Under the pieces are notes generated by a model. That model was given only the letters and a program-made list of their open reading frames with translations, was not told where the DNA came from and did no database searches. From Rhodanobacter sp. ANJX3 (GTDB lineage: Bacteria; Pseudomonadota; Gammaproteobacteria; Xanthomonadales; Rhodanobacteraceae): DNA of 64,000 nucleotides. Position numbers and translations under genes: made by a program. The stretch spans positions 1 to 64,000 of the forward strand of contig NZ_JACHCM010000004.1 in the NCBI RefSeq assembly GCF_014200755.1, in the 5' to 3' direction. Shown here piece by piece: positions 31,803-41,396 of this stretch (positions within the stretch are counted from its first letter, which is position 1; the number at the start of each line of letters is the position of its first letter).

Positions 31803-33665
31803 ATGTCCAACCCAAGCGATGAACTGGCCGCACGCATGGCCGCGGCCTACAACGCCGGCGAGATGGCGCAGGTCGTCGCGCTCGGCGAACAGGCCGCGGC
31901 GGGCGATTCGACCGGCGAATTCATCGCACTGCTGCTGGGTTCCGCACAGCAGGCGACGGGCCGTATGGATGAGGCCATCGAGACGTTTAGCCGGCTATCG
32001 CAGCAGCACCCTGCCGTGTCGGCGTACTGGAACAATCTGGCGGTGGTCCGCCGGCAGCGCGGCGATCTGGACGCGGCCGAACAGGCTTTTCTGACGGCAC
32101 AATCGCTGGCGCCGGACGATGCCGACGTGCGCTACAACCTCGGCCTGCTCTACACCCAGCAGCGACGCTGGCCGTTCGCACGCCAGAGCCTGATGGATGC
32201 GGTGGCGCTGGCGCCGGCGTTTATCGAAGCCCGACTGCAGGCCGCGCACGCGTGCTACGTGTGCGGCGACAACACGGGCCAGGAAGCGATGCTGGCCGGA
32301 GCGGCGCACTGGCCGGCGCAGCCGGCCGAACAGGCTCTGATGCTGGCGGCGATGCTGTCGGTGCAGGGCGATCTGCCGGCCGCGTTCGACGCACTGGCAC
32401 GCGCGCAGCTGCCGGACGGACTCGACGGTCATGCGATGCGGCTGCGTATTGTCGCGCGACGGATCGCGCTGCTCGAACGCAGCAATCAGATGCCCGTCGC
32501 GCTGCGCGAACTGCAGCAGTTGCCGCTGGCCACACTCGATGCCTTGCCGCCCGACGATGCGCGCACGCGCGCGGAAGGCTGGGCGGCGCACGCTGCATTG
32601 GCCTTGCGCGCGGACGACTACGCCGAGGCCGCCGATTTTTATCGGCGCATCGCTGCGCTTCGCGTCGACGACGAAAGCGTGGCCGCGGCGAACTTCGGCC
32701 TGGCCGCGGCGTACGACAAGCTCGGCATGTCGCGCGAATCATGGGCGGCGGCGTCTGCGGCACACGCCGCGCAGCTGAGCATCGCGCGCGACGTCGTACC
32801 GGAACTGCTGGCGCCGGACAGCCAGCCGCTGGCGATGAGCGGCCACGTTGTCAGCCGCGCCACGTACGAGGCATGGACGCCGCTGGCCGCGCCGCCCGCC
32901 GAACGCAGCCCGATTTTCGTGGTCGGCTTTCCGCGTTCGGGCACTACGCTGCTGGAGCAGATGATCGACGCGCATGCGGACTTTCGTTCGATGGACGAGC
33001 GCGCGTTTATTCACGAGCTGACCGAAGGTATGGCGCTGGTCGGCCAGCGCTATCCGGAGGATCTGGCCCGTCTTGACCAGACGGACGCGGACCATCTGCG
33101 CGCGGCGTATTTCCGCATGGTCGCCGACGTGTTGCCCGATCTCGGCACGCGTCGGCTGGTCGACAAGAATCCGCTGAACATGCTGTGCCTGCCGATGATC
33201 ATGCGGCTGTTTCCCGAGGCGCGCATCATTCTCTGCCTGCGCCACCCGTGCGATGTGCTGCTGAGCTGCAGCATGCAGCCGTTCCGCTCACCGGCTTTTA
33301 TGCTGCTGTGCTCGTCGCTGCAGCGACTGGCACACGGCTACGTGCAGGCGTTCGAGCAGTGGCACCGGCACGTCGAGACGTTCTCGCCGCGCGTGCTGGA
33401 ATGGCGCTACGAATCCGTGGTCAGCCAGTTCGACGATCACGTCGCGCGGCTGGGTCGGTTTCTCGACGTCGTCGACGCGTCGTCGATGGCGCGCTTCGCC
33501 GAGCACGCGCGCGCCAAGCGCTACATCAGCACGCCGAGCTACGCGCAGGTAACCCAGGGCATCCACCGCAAGGCAGTCGACCGCTGGCACGCCTACCGGG
33601 AGGCTTTCGCGCCCGTGCTGCCCATGCTGCGACCGATGATGGAAAAACTCGGCTACGACGATTAG
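31803..33665 (+). CDS. TPR-repeat sulfotransferase family protein
   Basis: The protein is 620 aa. The first ~330 residues are tetratricopeptide repeats (for example DLDAAEQAFLTAQSLAPDDA, then DVRYNLGLLYTQQRRWPFAR). The C-terminal sulfotransferase domain has a PAPS 5'-phosphosulfate-binding loop, IFVVGFPRSGTTLLEQMID, near residue 374. A 3'-phosphate segment follows (LVDKNPLNMLCLPMIMRLFP, then ARIILCLRHPCDVLLSC). It has no signal peptide. Such fusions usually follow TonB receptors in Xanthomonadales; the acceptor substrate is unknown. Confidence 0.9.
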   Translation: MSNPSDELAARMAAAYNAGEMAQVVALGEQAAAGDSTGEFIALLLGSAQQATGRMDEAIETFSRLSQQHPAVSAYWNNLAVVRRQRGDLDAAEQAFLTAQSLAPDDADVRYNLGLLYTQQRRWPFARQSLMDAVALAPAFIEARLQAAHACYVCGDNTGQEAMLAGAAHWPAQPAEQALMLAAMLSVQGDLPAAFDALARAQLPDGLDGHAMRLRIVARRIALLERSNQMPVALRELQQLPLATLDALPPDDARTRAEGWAAHAALALRADDYAEAADFYRRIAALRVDDESVAAANFGLAAAYDKLGMSRESWAAASAAHAAQLSIARDVVPELLAPDSQPLAMSGHVVSRATYEAWTPLAAPPAERSPIFVVGFPRSGTTLLEQMIDAHADFRSMDERAFIHELTEGMALVGQRYPEDLARLDQTDADHLRAAYFRMVADVLPDLGTRRLVDKNPLNMLCLPMIMRLFPEARIILCLRHPCDVLLSCSMQPFRSPAFMLLCSSLQRLAHGYVQAFEQWHRHVETFSPRVLEWRYESVVSQFDDHVARLGRFLDVVDASSMARFAEHARAKRYISTPSYAQVTQGIHRKAVDRWHAYREAFAPVLPMLRPMMEKLGYDD

Positions 33666-33780
33666 CGCGTCGCCTCCGCTTTCGGAGATATCGGCACAGA
33701 CATGTGGCATGACTTCCGGCGTTTTCCCAAAGCGTTTCGATCTTGCATGCTGCCGTTTCGACCTGACGGAGAAAACCACC

Positions 33781-35520
33781 ATGGCGCATCGCCTGACACC
33801 GCTGGCCTTCGGTCTACTGCTGGGGCTGGCAGGCTGCAGCAGCCTGCCGCCTGCCAAACCGACGCCAGCGCCGGCATTGACGCCGCAAACCCTGAGCTCC
33901 GGCGGCATCATGCCGGTCGAGCAGTCGCGCGTGAACTTCGATCACGCGCAGCTGCACTTTACGGTGAACCCGGCGCAGCAGAGCATCGATGCGAATGCCG
34001 TACTGACGTTCACCGCGAAGTCGAACATCGACACGCTGCTGCTGGATCTGGACCGCAATCTGCCGATCAGCCGCATCACGCTGGACGGCCGCGCGGTCGC
34101 TGCAGCCGACTGGAGCAATCCGGACGGGCGGTTGCGCATCCACCTGCCGGCCACCGTTGCTGCCGGCGGCCGCGTGCACGTGGCGATTGCCTATGGCGGT
34201 AAACCGCACGTGGCGAAGAAGGCGCCGTGGGACGGCGGCTTCGTGTGGAGTCACACGCCCGACGGCAAGCCGTGGGTGGCCAGCGCGGTGGAAGGCGAAG
34301 GCTGCGACCTGTTCTGGCCGTGCATCGATCAGACCGAAGGCGAACCCGATCTGGTGGATACCTACATCACCGTGTCGAAGGATCTGGCTGCGCCCGGCAA
34401 CGGCAGGCTGATCGGCATCACCGACGAGGGCGACAAGCACACCTATCACTGGCGCGCCAAGCATCCCAACACCTATGCCATCTCGATAAACGTCGGCCCG
34501 TTCAAGCTGCTGCAGGCCAATTACGCCAGCCGCTACGGCAACACCATTGCGATGCAGTTCTGGTATCTGCCCGGCCAGGAAAAGCAGGCACAGACGCTGT
34601 TCGAGGAATTTCCGCACATGCTGGATTTCTTCGAGCAGCAGATCGGACCCTACCCCTTCGGCGATGAAAAAATGGGCGTGGTGGAAACGCCGCATCTGGG
34701 CATGGAGCATCAGACCATCAACGCCTACGGCAACGGCTTTGCGAAGGACGGCTACGGCTTCGACTGGCTGCTGCAGCACGAGTTTTCGCACGAGTGGTTC
34801 GGCAACCAGGTAACCAACGCCGACTGGGACGACATGTGGCTGCACGAGGGTTTCGGCACTTACATGCAGCCGCTGTACGGCCACTACCTCTACGGCGACA
34901 TGCCGTACTTCGCCATGCTGCAGACCGAGCGCCAGGCGCTGAAGAACACGTACCCGATCGTGGCCGGCCACAGCCAGACCGAGGACCAGGTCTATGACGA
35001 CGCGCACGGGCCCGGCAACGACATCTACTTCAAGGGTTCGCTGATGCTGCACTCGCTGCGCCAGCTGATCGGCGACCGCGATTTTTTCGCCAGCATCCGC
35101 CTGCTGGTGTACGGGCGTACCGATCCGAAACCCGGCAACTTCAGCCCGCGCTATGCCAGCACCAAGGACTATATCGACATCGTCAACAAGGTCACCGGCC
35201 GCGACCTAAGCTGGTTCTTCAAGGTCTATCTCTACGACGCGGCGCTGCCGCGGCTGGAGGTCGATCGCCATGGCAATATGCTCGATCTGCGCTGGGTCAC
35301 CGAGCACAACGAGGATTTTCCCATGCCGGTCGAAGTCCAGGTCGGCGAAACATTCCAGACCGTGCCGATGGACGCGCACGGCGCCGGACATCTGGCCGTG
35401 CCGGCCGACAGCCTGCTGATCGTCGACCCGCATTCCAAACTGCTGCGCGAGATGCCGCATATCGAGGCGTATCAGGAGTGGATGAAGCAGCAGAAGGCGA
35501 AGCACAAGCCATCGACGTAA
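33781..35520 (+). CDS. M1-family metallopeptidase, lipoprotein
   Basis: The protein is 579 aa. ATG at 33781 (GACGGAGAAAACCACC upstream) gives a lipoprotein signal, LAFGLLLGLAGCSS, with Cys at about residue 19. Zinc motif HEFSHEWFGN with the third ligand in WLHEGFGTY lies near residue 332. The substrate-recognition GxMEN is replaced by LGMEHQ, a common M1 variant. It is probably a periplasmic aminopeptidase anchored in the outer membrane. It converges with prc; the two share a perfect 22-base palindromic terminator. Confidence 0.92.
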   Translation: MAHRLTPLAFGLLLGLAGCSSLPPAKPTPAPALTPQTLSSGGIMPVEQSRVNFDHAQLHFTVNPAQQSIDANAVLTFTAKSNIDTLLLDLDRNLPISRITLDGRAVAAADWSNPDGRLRIHLPATVAAGGRVHVAIAYGGKPHVAKKAPWDGGFVWSHTPDGKPWVASAVEGEGCDLFWPCIDQTEGEPDLVDTYITVSKDLAAPGNGRLIGITDEGDKHTYHWRAKHPNTYAISINVGPFKLLQANYASRYGNTIAMQFWYLPGQEKQAQTLFEEFPHMLDFFEQQIGPYPFGDEKMGVVETPHLGMEHQTINAYGNGFAKDGYGFDWLLQHEFSHEWFGNQVTNADWDDMWLHEGFGTYMQPLYGHYLYGDMPYFAMLQTERQALKNTYPIVAGHSQTEDQVYDDAHGPGNDIYFKGSLMLHSLRQLIGDRDFFASIRLLVYGRTDPKPGNFSPRYASTKDYIDIVNKVTGRDLSWFFKVYLYDAALPRLEVDRHGNMLDLRWVTEHNEDFPMPVEVQVGETFQTVPMDAHGAGHLAVPADSLLIVDPHSKLLREMPHIEAYQEWMKQQKAKHKPST

Positions 35521-35530
35521 ACGCTGGCCG

Positions 35531-35578
35531 CACCGCCAACAAAAAGCCCGGCAAATGCCGGGCTTTTTGTTGGCGGTG
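35531..35578. terminator. Bidirectional terminator, perfect 22-base palindrome
   Basis: Arms CACCGCCAACAAAAAGCCCG plus GC (35531-35552) and the exact complement (35557-35578), with AAAT between. Both arms provide a GC-rich stem with a T-run in either direction. It serves the convergent M1 peptidase and prc genes. Confidence 0.9.
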
Positions 35579-35617
35579 CTCGTTGTCCGAGATTCGCCGG
35601 ACGCGAAGACGGCTCGC

Positions 35618-37900
35618 TCAGTGCTTCGTTGGCGCCGGCGTCGAGGCGGGCGCCGCCGGGCTGGCCGAGGTGGCAGTCGGCGCCGGCACCGACGTGGACA
35701 GCACCGAGTCCGTGCCCTTGCCGCCGTAAGGCAGCACCTGCGCGGCCAGTTTCGGATCGGCCTTGATCAGGCCCACCGCGTCCGACACGATGTGCGCGGT
35801 TTCGTTGAGCTCGACGTCCTTGGCTTTCTTGGCGTCCTTCTCTTCCTTCAGCTCGCTCTTGAGGCTGCGCTCGTTCGCGTCGAGGCCGTCGTCCAGCGAG
35901 TTGTCGTCGTCGCTCTGCGCCGCGTCCGTGCCATCGATGGCCTTGTGCCGGACGCGGAAGGCGGCCTGTACGGCATCCTGCTGCTTGCGTTCGGCTTCGC
36001 GGGTGGCGAAGTTGATCGATACCGAGGTCTTGGCCCGCATCATCTTGTACTGCGCCAGCTCGTCCAGCATCAGCTGCCACGCCGGCGACTTCGCCGCACG
36101 CGCGTCGTGCATCTGCTGCAGCTGCGGCAGATAGGCCTGCAGGTTGGCAACGGGCTGATAGCCGGCCGGCGAGATTTGCGTCCACTTCAGCGCGTTGTCG
36201 TAGGTCGACTCGCCGTAGTCTTTTTCGTCGCCGTTCTTCGGGAACTGGATGTCCGGCGTGACGCCCTTGAGCTGGGTCGAACCGCCGTTGATGCGGAAGA
36301 ACTCGGCAATCGTCATCTTCAGCTCGCCGTACTGCGGCTTGCCATCCGGGTTCTGGCTGAAGTGATCGAGGTCCACCAGGTTCTGCACGGTGCCCTTGCC
36401 GAAGGTCGGCTCGCCGATGATCAGGCCGCGGTGGTAATCCTGGATCGCTGCCGCAAAGATCTCCGACGCGGAGGCCGAGCCGCGATTGACCAGCACGGCC
36501 AGCGGACCCTTCCAGACCATGCCGGGATCTTCGTCGCCCTGCACTTCGACCTGGCCCTTGGCATCGCGCACCTGCACCACCGGACCCTTGTCGATAAACA
36601 GGCCGGTCAGCGAATCGGCTTCGGCCAGCGAACCGCCGCCGTCGTTGCGCAGATCGACGACCACGCCTTCGACGCCTTCGGCCTTCAACTCGTTCAGCAG
36701 CTTGGTGACGTCGCGGGTGGCGCTCTTGAAATCCTTGTCGCCTTCGCTGCGTGCACCGAAGTCGGAATAGAACGCCGGCAGGTCGATCACGCCGATCTTG
36801 CGGGTAACCCCACCGTCGGTGATGTCGATGACTTTCTTCTTGGCCGCCGATTCCTCGATGCTGACTTTCTTGCGCACCAGGGTGATCGTTTCGGGCTTGC
36901 CATCGAGGCCGGCGTCGGCCGGCAGGATCTCGATGCGCACGGTCGTGTCTTTCTTGCCGCGGATGCGGTTGACCACGTCGTCCAGGCGCCAGCCGATCAC
37001 CTCGGTGACCGGGCCGGTCGCGCCTTCGCCGATCGCCACAATGCGATCGCCGACCTTGATCTTGCCGGACTTGGCGGCGGGGCCGCCGGGCACCAGCTCA
37101 TGGATTTCGGTGTAGTCGTCGCGCGCCTGCAGCACCGCGCCGATGCCTTCCAGCGACAGCCGCATGGTGATGTCGAAGTTCTCGGCATCGCGCGGGCTGA
37201 GGTAGTCGGTGTGCGGATCGGTCGAGTGGGCGTACGCCGTCATGAAGGTCTGGAACGCGTCCTCCGCGTCGAGCTGCTTGACCCGATCGATATAGCCCGA
37301 GTAGCGCTTGTCCAGCGTCTTGCGGATGTCGTCGTCGTTCTTTCCGGCCAGCTTCAGGCGCAGCCAGTCGTTCATCGTGCGCATGCGCCAGATGTTGTCC
37401 AGCTCGGTCTGATCCTTCGGCCAAGCCGCGTTTTTGCGATCGAAGGTGTAGCTGTCGTTGGTGTTGAAATCGAAACCCTGCTTGAGCAGGCTGCGCGCGT
37501 AGGCCATCTGCTTGACCGCGCTCTGCAGGTAATCGTTGAACACCTCGAACGGCGCCGACAGGTCCTGGTTCCAGATCGCATCGTCGAACTTGGTCCGCAT
37601 CGGCGCGAACTTGTCCATGTCGGCCTGGGTGAAGAAGACCTTTTCGCTGTCGAGCAGCTTGAAGTAGGCGTCGTAGATGCGCGCCGACATGGCATCGTCG
37701 AGCGGCTTGGCGTCGTAATGAAAGCGGGTCAGGAAGCGCGCGGAGAGCTGCGCTGCCTGGGCTTCATCGGTGGTGGCCTTGAGCGGCCAGACGGACGCTT
37801 TGCGGTTCTGCGTGCCGGCACCCATGTCGGCCGCGGATTGGGCGGCGACGCAGGTAACGGTGAACGCGAGCAGCAGGACCAGCAGGGGACGAAATTTCAT
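35618..37900 (-). CDS. prc: Carboxy-terminal processing protease (Prc/Tsp, S41)
   Basis: The protein is 760 aa, the long Prc form. It has a signal peptide (LLVLLLAFTVTCVAAQS). An N-terminal alpha-helical region, DUF3340-like, is followed by a PDZ near residues 250-340 (GIGAVLQARDDYTEIHELVP). The catalytic Ser lies in NRGSASASE (near residue 475) and Lys in GEPTFGKGTVQ (near residue 499). The C-terminal part is Lys/Glu-rich. It degrades periplasmic proteins with apolar C-termini and regulates lytic peptidoglycan enzymes through NlpI-type adaptors. The gene starts 8 bases after the lipA stop and is probably in the lipBA transcript, which is unusual because it is normally separate. Confidence 0.96.
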   Translation of the reverse strand: MKFRPLLVLLLAFTVTCVAAQSAADMGAGTQNRKASVWPLKATTDEAQAAQLSARFLTRFHYDAKPLDDAMSARIYDAYFKLLDSEKVFFTQADMDKFAPMRTKFDDAIWNQDLSAPFEVFNDYLQSAVKQMAYARSLLKQGFDFNTNDSYTFDRKNAAWPKDQTELDNIWRMRTMNDWLRLKLAGKNDDDIRKTLDKRYSGYIDRVKQLDAEDAFQTFMTAYAHSTDPHTDYLSPRDAENFDITMRLSLEGIGAVLQARDDYTEIHELVPGGPAAKSGKIKVGDRIVAIGEGATGPVTEVIGWRLDDVVNRIRGKKDTTVRIEILPADAGLDGKPETITLVRKKVSIEESAAKKKVIDITDGGVTRKIGVIDLPAFYSDFGARSEGDKDFKSATRDVTKLLNELKAEGVEGVVVDLRNDGGGSLAEADSLTGLFIDKGPVVQVRDAKGQVEVQGDEDPGMVWKGPLAVLVNRGSASASEIFAAAIQDYHRGLIIGEPTFGKGTVQNLVDLDHFSQNPDGKPQYGELKMTIAEFFRINGGSTQLKGVTPDIQFPKNGDEKDYGESTYDNALKWTQISPAGYQPVANLQAYLPQLQQMHDARAAKSPAWQLMLDELAQYKMMRAKTSVSINFATREAERKQQDAVQAAFRVRHKAIDGTDAAQSDDDNSLDDGLDANERSLKSELKEEKDAKKAKDVELNETAHIVSDAVGLIKADPKLAAQVLPYGGKGTDSVLSTSVPAPTATSASPAAPASTPAPTKH

Positions 37901-37908
37901 GAATTCTC

Positions 37909-38913
37909 TCAGGCTGACTCGGTGACACCGGCTGCATGGGCCTGCAGATCGGCGTGATAGGACGAACGTACCAGCGGACCGGACGCGACGTGGTGGAAGC
38001 CCATCGCCTCACCGGCTTCGCGCAAAGCCTCGAATTCCTCGGGAGTCCAATAGCGCACCACCGGATGGTGGTGCGGCGTGGGCTGCAGATATTGGCCGAT
38101 CGTGATCATTTCGACGTCATGGGCGCGTAAATCACCCATGGTTTCGATGACCTGATCCCAGGTCTCGCCCAGGCCGAGCATGATGCCGGACTTGGTCGGC
38201 ACATCCGGATGCTGCGCCTTGAAGCGCTTGAGCAGGTCCAGCGACCACTGGTAGTCGGCGCCCGGACGCACTTCGCGATACAGGTGCGGCACGGTTTCCA
38301 GGTTGTGGTTGAACACGTCCGGCGGGAAATCCTTCAGCACTTCCAGCGCGCGCTCCATGCGGCCCTTGCCGCGGAAGTCGGGCGTGAGGATTTCGATCTT
38401 GATGTTCGGGCTGGCGTGACGCACCGCGCGGATGCAGCTGGCGAAGTGCTCGGCACCGCCATCGCGCAGGTCGTCGCGATCGACCGAGGTGATCACCACG
38501 TAACGCAGGCGCATATCGGCGATGGTGTCGGCCAGGCGCGCTGGCTCCAGCGGATCGGGCGCGACCGGGCGGCCATGCGCCACGTCGCAGAACGAGCAGC
38601 GCCGCGTGCAGACTTCACCGAGGATCATGAAAGTCGCGGTGCCCTTGCTGAAGCACTCGTGGATGTTCGGGCACGAGGCCTCTTCGCACACGGTGACCAG
38701 CGAATTTTCGCGCAGGCGCGCCTTCAGCTGCTGCACGGCGTTGCCCTGCGGCAGGCGCACGCGAATCCAGCTCGGCTTGCGCAGCGTCGGCACGGCCGTG
38801 TCGAAGCCCGCGCGGTTCAGCGCGATCTTGTCGTTGCCCAGCTTTTTCTCGGGAGCGCCAGCGACGACGCTGATCGGAATGCTGCGAATAGGTGTAGTGG
38901 ACGTGTCGCTCAT
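37909..38913 (-). CDS. lipA: Lipoyl synthase LipA
   Basis: The protein is 334 aa. The auxiliary cluster motif [12 protein letters not shown] and the radical-SAM motif [11 protein letters not shown] are both complete. The C-terminal RSSY motif ([12 protein letters not shown]) carries the catalytic Ser loop. LipA inserts two sulfurs into octanoyl groups on the lipoyl domains of pyruvate and 2-oxoglutarate dehydrogenases and the glycine cleavage system. It is placed 9 bases after lipB, so the two consecutive steps of lipoate synthesis are co-transcribed. Confidence 0.97.
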   Translation of the reverse strand: MSDTSTTPIRSIPISVVAGAPEKKLGNDKIALNRAGFDTAVPTLRKPSWIRVRLPQGNAVQQLKARLRENSLVTVCEEASCPNIHECFSKGTATFMILGEVCTRRCSFCDVAHGRPVAPDPLEPARLADTIADMRLRYVVITSVDRDDLRDGGAEHFASCIRAVRHASPNIKIEILTPDFRGKGRMERALEVLKDFPPDVFNHNLETVPHLYREVRPGADYQWSLDLLKRFKAQHPDVPTKSGIMLGLGETWDQVIETMGDLRAHDVEMITIGQYLQPTPHHHPVVRYWTPEEFEALREAGEAMGFHHVASGPLVRSSYHADLQAHAAGVTESA

Positions 38914-38922
38914 CGGCGGTAC

Positions 38923-39591
38923 CTAGACCGCCACGCGGGCGGGGAGTTCAGGTAAGACAGGAGCGGCCGGCTCGGCATCGAAACCGAACTGGCGGCAGAA
39001 TTCACCGATCAGCACCTCTTCGACGTCCGCCAGACGCGTTGGACCCCCCCAGTCTACCATCTGCGTCACTTCCAAACCCTTGTAGCCGCAGGGGTTGATG
39101 CGCTGAAACGGCTCCAGATCCATGTTCACGTCCAGCGCCAGGCCGTGGAAGCTGCAGCCGCGGCGGACGCGCAGACCCAGCGCGGCGATTTTGGCCGGGC
39201 CCACGTAGACGCCCGGAGCACCATCAAGCCGCGCGGCCGTGATATTCCAGTGGGCCAAGGTGTCGATGATCGACTGCTCGATCTTGTTGACCAGCTCGCG
39301 CACGCTCACGCCGACGCGGCGCAGGTCGATCAGCGGATACGCGACGATTTGCCCGGGGCCGTGATAGGTGACCTGGCCGCCGCGATCGACCGGCACGACC
39401 GGAATATCGCCCGGCACCAGCACGTGCTCCATCTTGCCGGCCTGGCCCAGGGTGAACACCGGGTCGTGTTCCAGCACCCACAGCTCGTCGACGGTGTCGG
39501 CCACGCGTTTGTCGGTGAACGCACTCATCGCCCGCCACACCGGCTCATATGGCTGGCGACCAAGACGACGAACTTTCAGCGGCAACGACAT
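38923..39591 (-). CDS. lipB: Octanoyltransferase LipB
   Basis: The protein is 222 aa. [19 protein letters not shown] and [20 protein letters not shown] contain the active-site Lys and the substrate loop; [19 protein letters not shown] carries the Cys/His region. LipB transfers octanoate from acyl-ACP to the lipoyl domains, the step before LipA. It lies immediately upstream of lipA. The DUF493 gene ybeD sits 188 bases upstream, with a heptamer repeat in the gap. Confidence 0.97.
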   Translation of the reverse strand: MSLPLKVRRLGRQPYEPVWRAMSAFTDKRVADTVDELWVLEHDPVFTLGQAGKMEHVLVPGDIPVVPVDRGGQVTYHGPGQIVAYPLIDLRRVGVSVRELVNKIEQSIIDTLAHWNITAARLDGAPGVYVGPAKIAALGLRVRRGCSFHGLALDVNMDLEPFQRINPCGYKGLEVTQMVDWGGPTRLADVEEVLIGEFCRQFGFDAEPAAPVLPELPARVAV

Positions 39592-39605
39592 GGGGGGCCT
39601 TGTTC

Positions 39606-39647
39606 GAGGGGCGAGGGGCGAGGGGCGAGGGGCGAGGGGCGAGGGGC
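39606..39647. repeat. Six tandem copies of a 7-base unit
   Basis: GAGGGGC is repeated six times without interruption, just 15 bases upstream of the lipB start and overlapping its probable leader. The unit is G-rich on the plus strand and C-rich in the transcript. It is prone to slippage and could change copy number between strains. Confidence 0.92.
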
Positions 39648-39779
39648 AAGCAGAGTCGCAAAGATCAGGGACAAAAGCTGCGAATCAAGGCGCCTTGCTC
39701 GAAGAAAACGCGCTTTTCATTGAACAAGACAAAATCGGGAGCGGTGTGGCAACGGCTTTTAACGCTCCCGGATCCCCAG

Positions 39780-40070
39780 CTACATCGAGTACCGAATATC
39801 CGGATTCTCGCGCAGCGCCGTGTGGGCCGCCTCGTATTGCTCGCGGCTTTCGCAGCGGATGCTGACGGTGACGGAAACGAAGTTGCCTTCGCCGGACTGC
39901 CGGTGCCGCACGGTTTCGTGGAACACGTGCAGGCCGGCGCGCTCGAGCAGCTGCGGCACGTGGGTGGGCAAGTTGGCGCTGGCCTTGCCTACCGCGGTGA
40001 TCTCGAACTCCCCGGGAAACTGGAAGCCCTTGCCTTCCTGCTTGGCCTTGCTGAAGTCGATCGGTTCCAT
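39780..40070 (-). CDS. ybeD: DUF493 family protein YbeD
   Basis: The protein is 96 aa with the DUF493 pattern (FQFPGEFEITAVGKASANLP, SGEGNFVSVTVSIRCESREQ, YEAAHTALRENPDIRYSM). ATG at 40070 shares its A with the dacA TGA stop, so translation is probably coupled. The fold is an ACT-like alpha/beta domain and the role is unknown. The position between dacA and lipB is the same as in E. coli, which supports the assignment. Confidence 0.93.
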   Translation of the reverse strand: MEPIDFSKAKQEGKGFQFPGEFEITAVGKASANLPTHVPQLLERAGLHVFHETVRHRQSGEGNFVSVTVSIRCESREQYEAAHTALRENPDIRYSM

Positions 40071-41311
40071 CACTTGCTACCTGGGGCGGGTTCACTGGTG
40101 GTCTTGCTGCTGTGGAACCAGAGCAGGATGCTGTCCCACAGGCGACCGAAAAAGCCGCACTGCGGCGCGTCGTTGAGGGCGATCAGCGGGATCGTCTGCA
40201 CCGGCTGATCGGCCAGCGTAACGCGCAGCGTACCGACCTGCTGGCCTTTCTTGAACGGCGCGATCAGGGTGGAGGGAATGTCCATCGTCGCCTTGAGCTT
40301 GTCGTAATCGCCGCGCTTGACGGTGACCTGTACGTCTTCGGCCACGCCGATCGGCAGCTGGTTCTGCTCGCCCTTCCAGAGCTTGGGCGTGGCCAGCGGC
40401 TTGCTGGCGTCGTAAAGCTTGTGCGTTTCGTAGAAGCGGAAGCCGTAGCTGAGCAGGGCCATCGCCGAGTCGGCACGCGCCTTTTCGCTGCTGGCGCCCA
40501 TCACGATGGCGATCATGCGCGAATCGCCCTGCTTGGCCGACGCGGCGAGGCAGAAACCGGCGGCCGCGGTGTGGCCGGTCTTGATGCCGTCCACGCTCGG
40601 ATCGCGCCACAGCAGCGTGTTGCGATTGCCTTGCTTGATGCCGTTCCACTCGAACTGCTTGATCGCCGAAATGGCGTAGTCGTCCGGGAAGTCGTGGATC
40701 AGCGCGCGCGACAGAATCGCGATGTCGTGCGCCGTGGTGTAGTGGTTGGCGATCGGGTAGCCGGAGGCGTTCTCGAAGTTCGAGTTGACCATGCCCAGCT
40801 GCTTGGCGTACGCGTTCATCAGGCCGGCAAACGCATCTTCGGACCCGGCGGTGTGCTCGGCCAGCGCGATGGCGGCGTCGTTGCCGGACTGGATGATCAG
40901 GCCGTACAGCAGGTCCTTCAGCGGCACCTGGCTGTTGAGCTTGAGGAAACTGGTGGAACCGTCGGTGCCGGCACCGCCGCCGCGCCAGGCGCGCTCGCTG
41001 ATGGTCACCGGGTCGGTCATGTGTACCTTGCCGTTGGCCACTTCGGCCGAGACCACGTAGTCGGTCATGATCTTGGTGATCGAGGCCGGCTCTACCCGCA
41101 GATCGGGCTCTTTCGAGGCGAGAATCTGGCCGGTGGCGTAATCCATCAGCACCCAGCTCTTGCCATCCACATCCGGCGGCGGCGGCACCGGCGCTTCGGG
41201 CACCACCGGGCGCGGCACCGGCGACGGACGCGGCGGCGTCTGCGCCACGGCGACGCCGATCAGCAAAGTCAGGGCAGCAAAAGAAACCAGGGTGCGGCGC
41301 AGAAAATTCAT
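40070..41311 (-). CDS. dacA: D-alanyl-D-alanine carboxypeptidase (PBP5/6)
   Basis: The protein is 413 aa. ATG at 41311 gives a signal peptide (MNFLRRTLVSFAALTLLIGV, then AVAQ). The serine-enzyme motifs are S77-I-T-K80, S142-G-N144 and KTGH (GIKTGHTAAAGF). The C-terminal domain and a final amphipathic tail (WDSILLWFHS) anchor the enzyme to the outer face of the inner membrane. It trims the terminal D-Ala of pentapeptides and so sets cross-linking and cell diameter. A Pro-rich segment (VPRPVVPEAPVPPPP) after the signal is unusual. Confidence 0.96.
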   Translation of the reverse strand: MNFLRRTLVSFAALTLLIGVAVAQTPPRPSPVPRPVVPEAPVPPPPDVDGKSWVLMDYATGQILASKEPDLRVEPASITKIMTDYVVSAEVANGKVHMTDPVTISERAWRGGGAGTDGSTSFLKLNSQVPLKDLLYGLIIQSGNDAAIALAEHTAGSEDAFAGLMNAYAKQLGMVNSNFENASGYPIANHYTTAHDIAILSRALIHDFPDDYAISAIKQFEWNGIKQGNRNTLLWRDPSVDGIKTGHTAAAGFCLAASAKQGDSRMIAIVMGASSEKARADSAMALLSYGFRFYETHKLYDASKPLATPKLWKGEQNQLPIGVAEDVQVTVKRGDYDKLKATMDIPSTLIAPFKKGQQVGTLRVTLADQPVQTIPLIALNDAPQCGFFGRLWDSILLWFHSSKTTSEPAPGSK

Positions 41312-41396
41312 CGTTGTAGGTTGTCCAGTCTTTGGATGGCGAGGCCACGCGGGCGTCGGCACGCATTGCAAGCTAAAAGGGGTTGAAAATATTCGC

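Noticed and set aside
39606..39647. Possible CRISPR array
   Set aside because: Seven-base perfect tandem units with no spacers; simple sequence repeat, not CRISPR.
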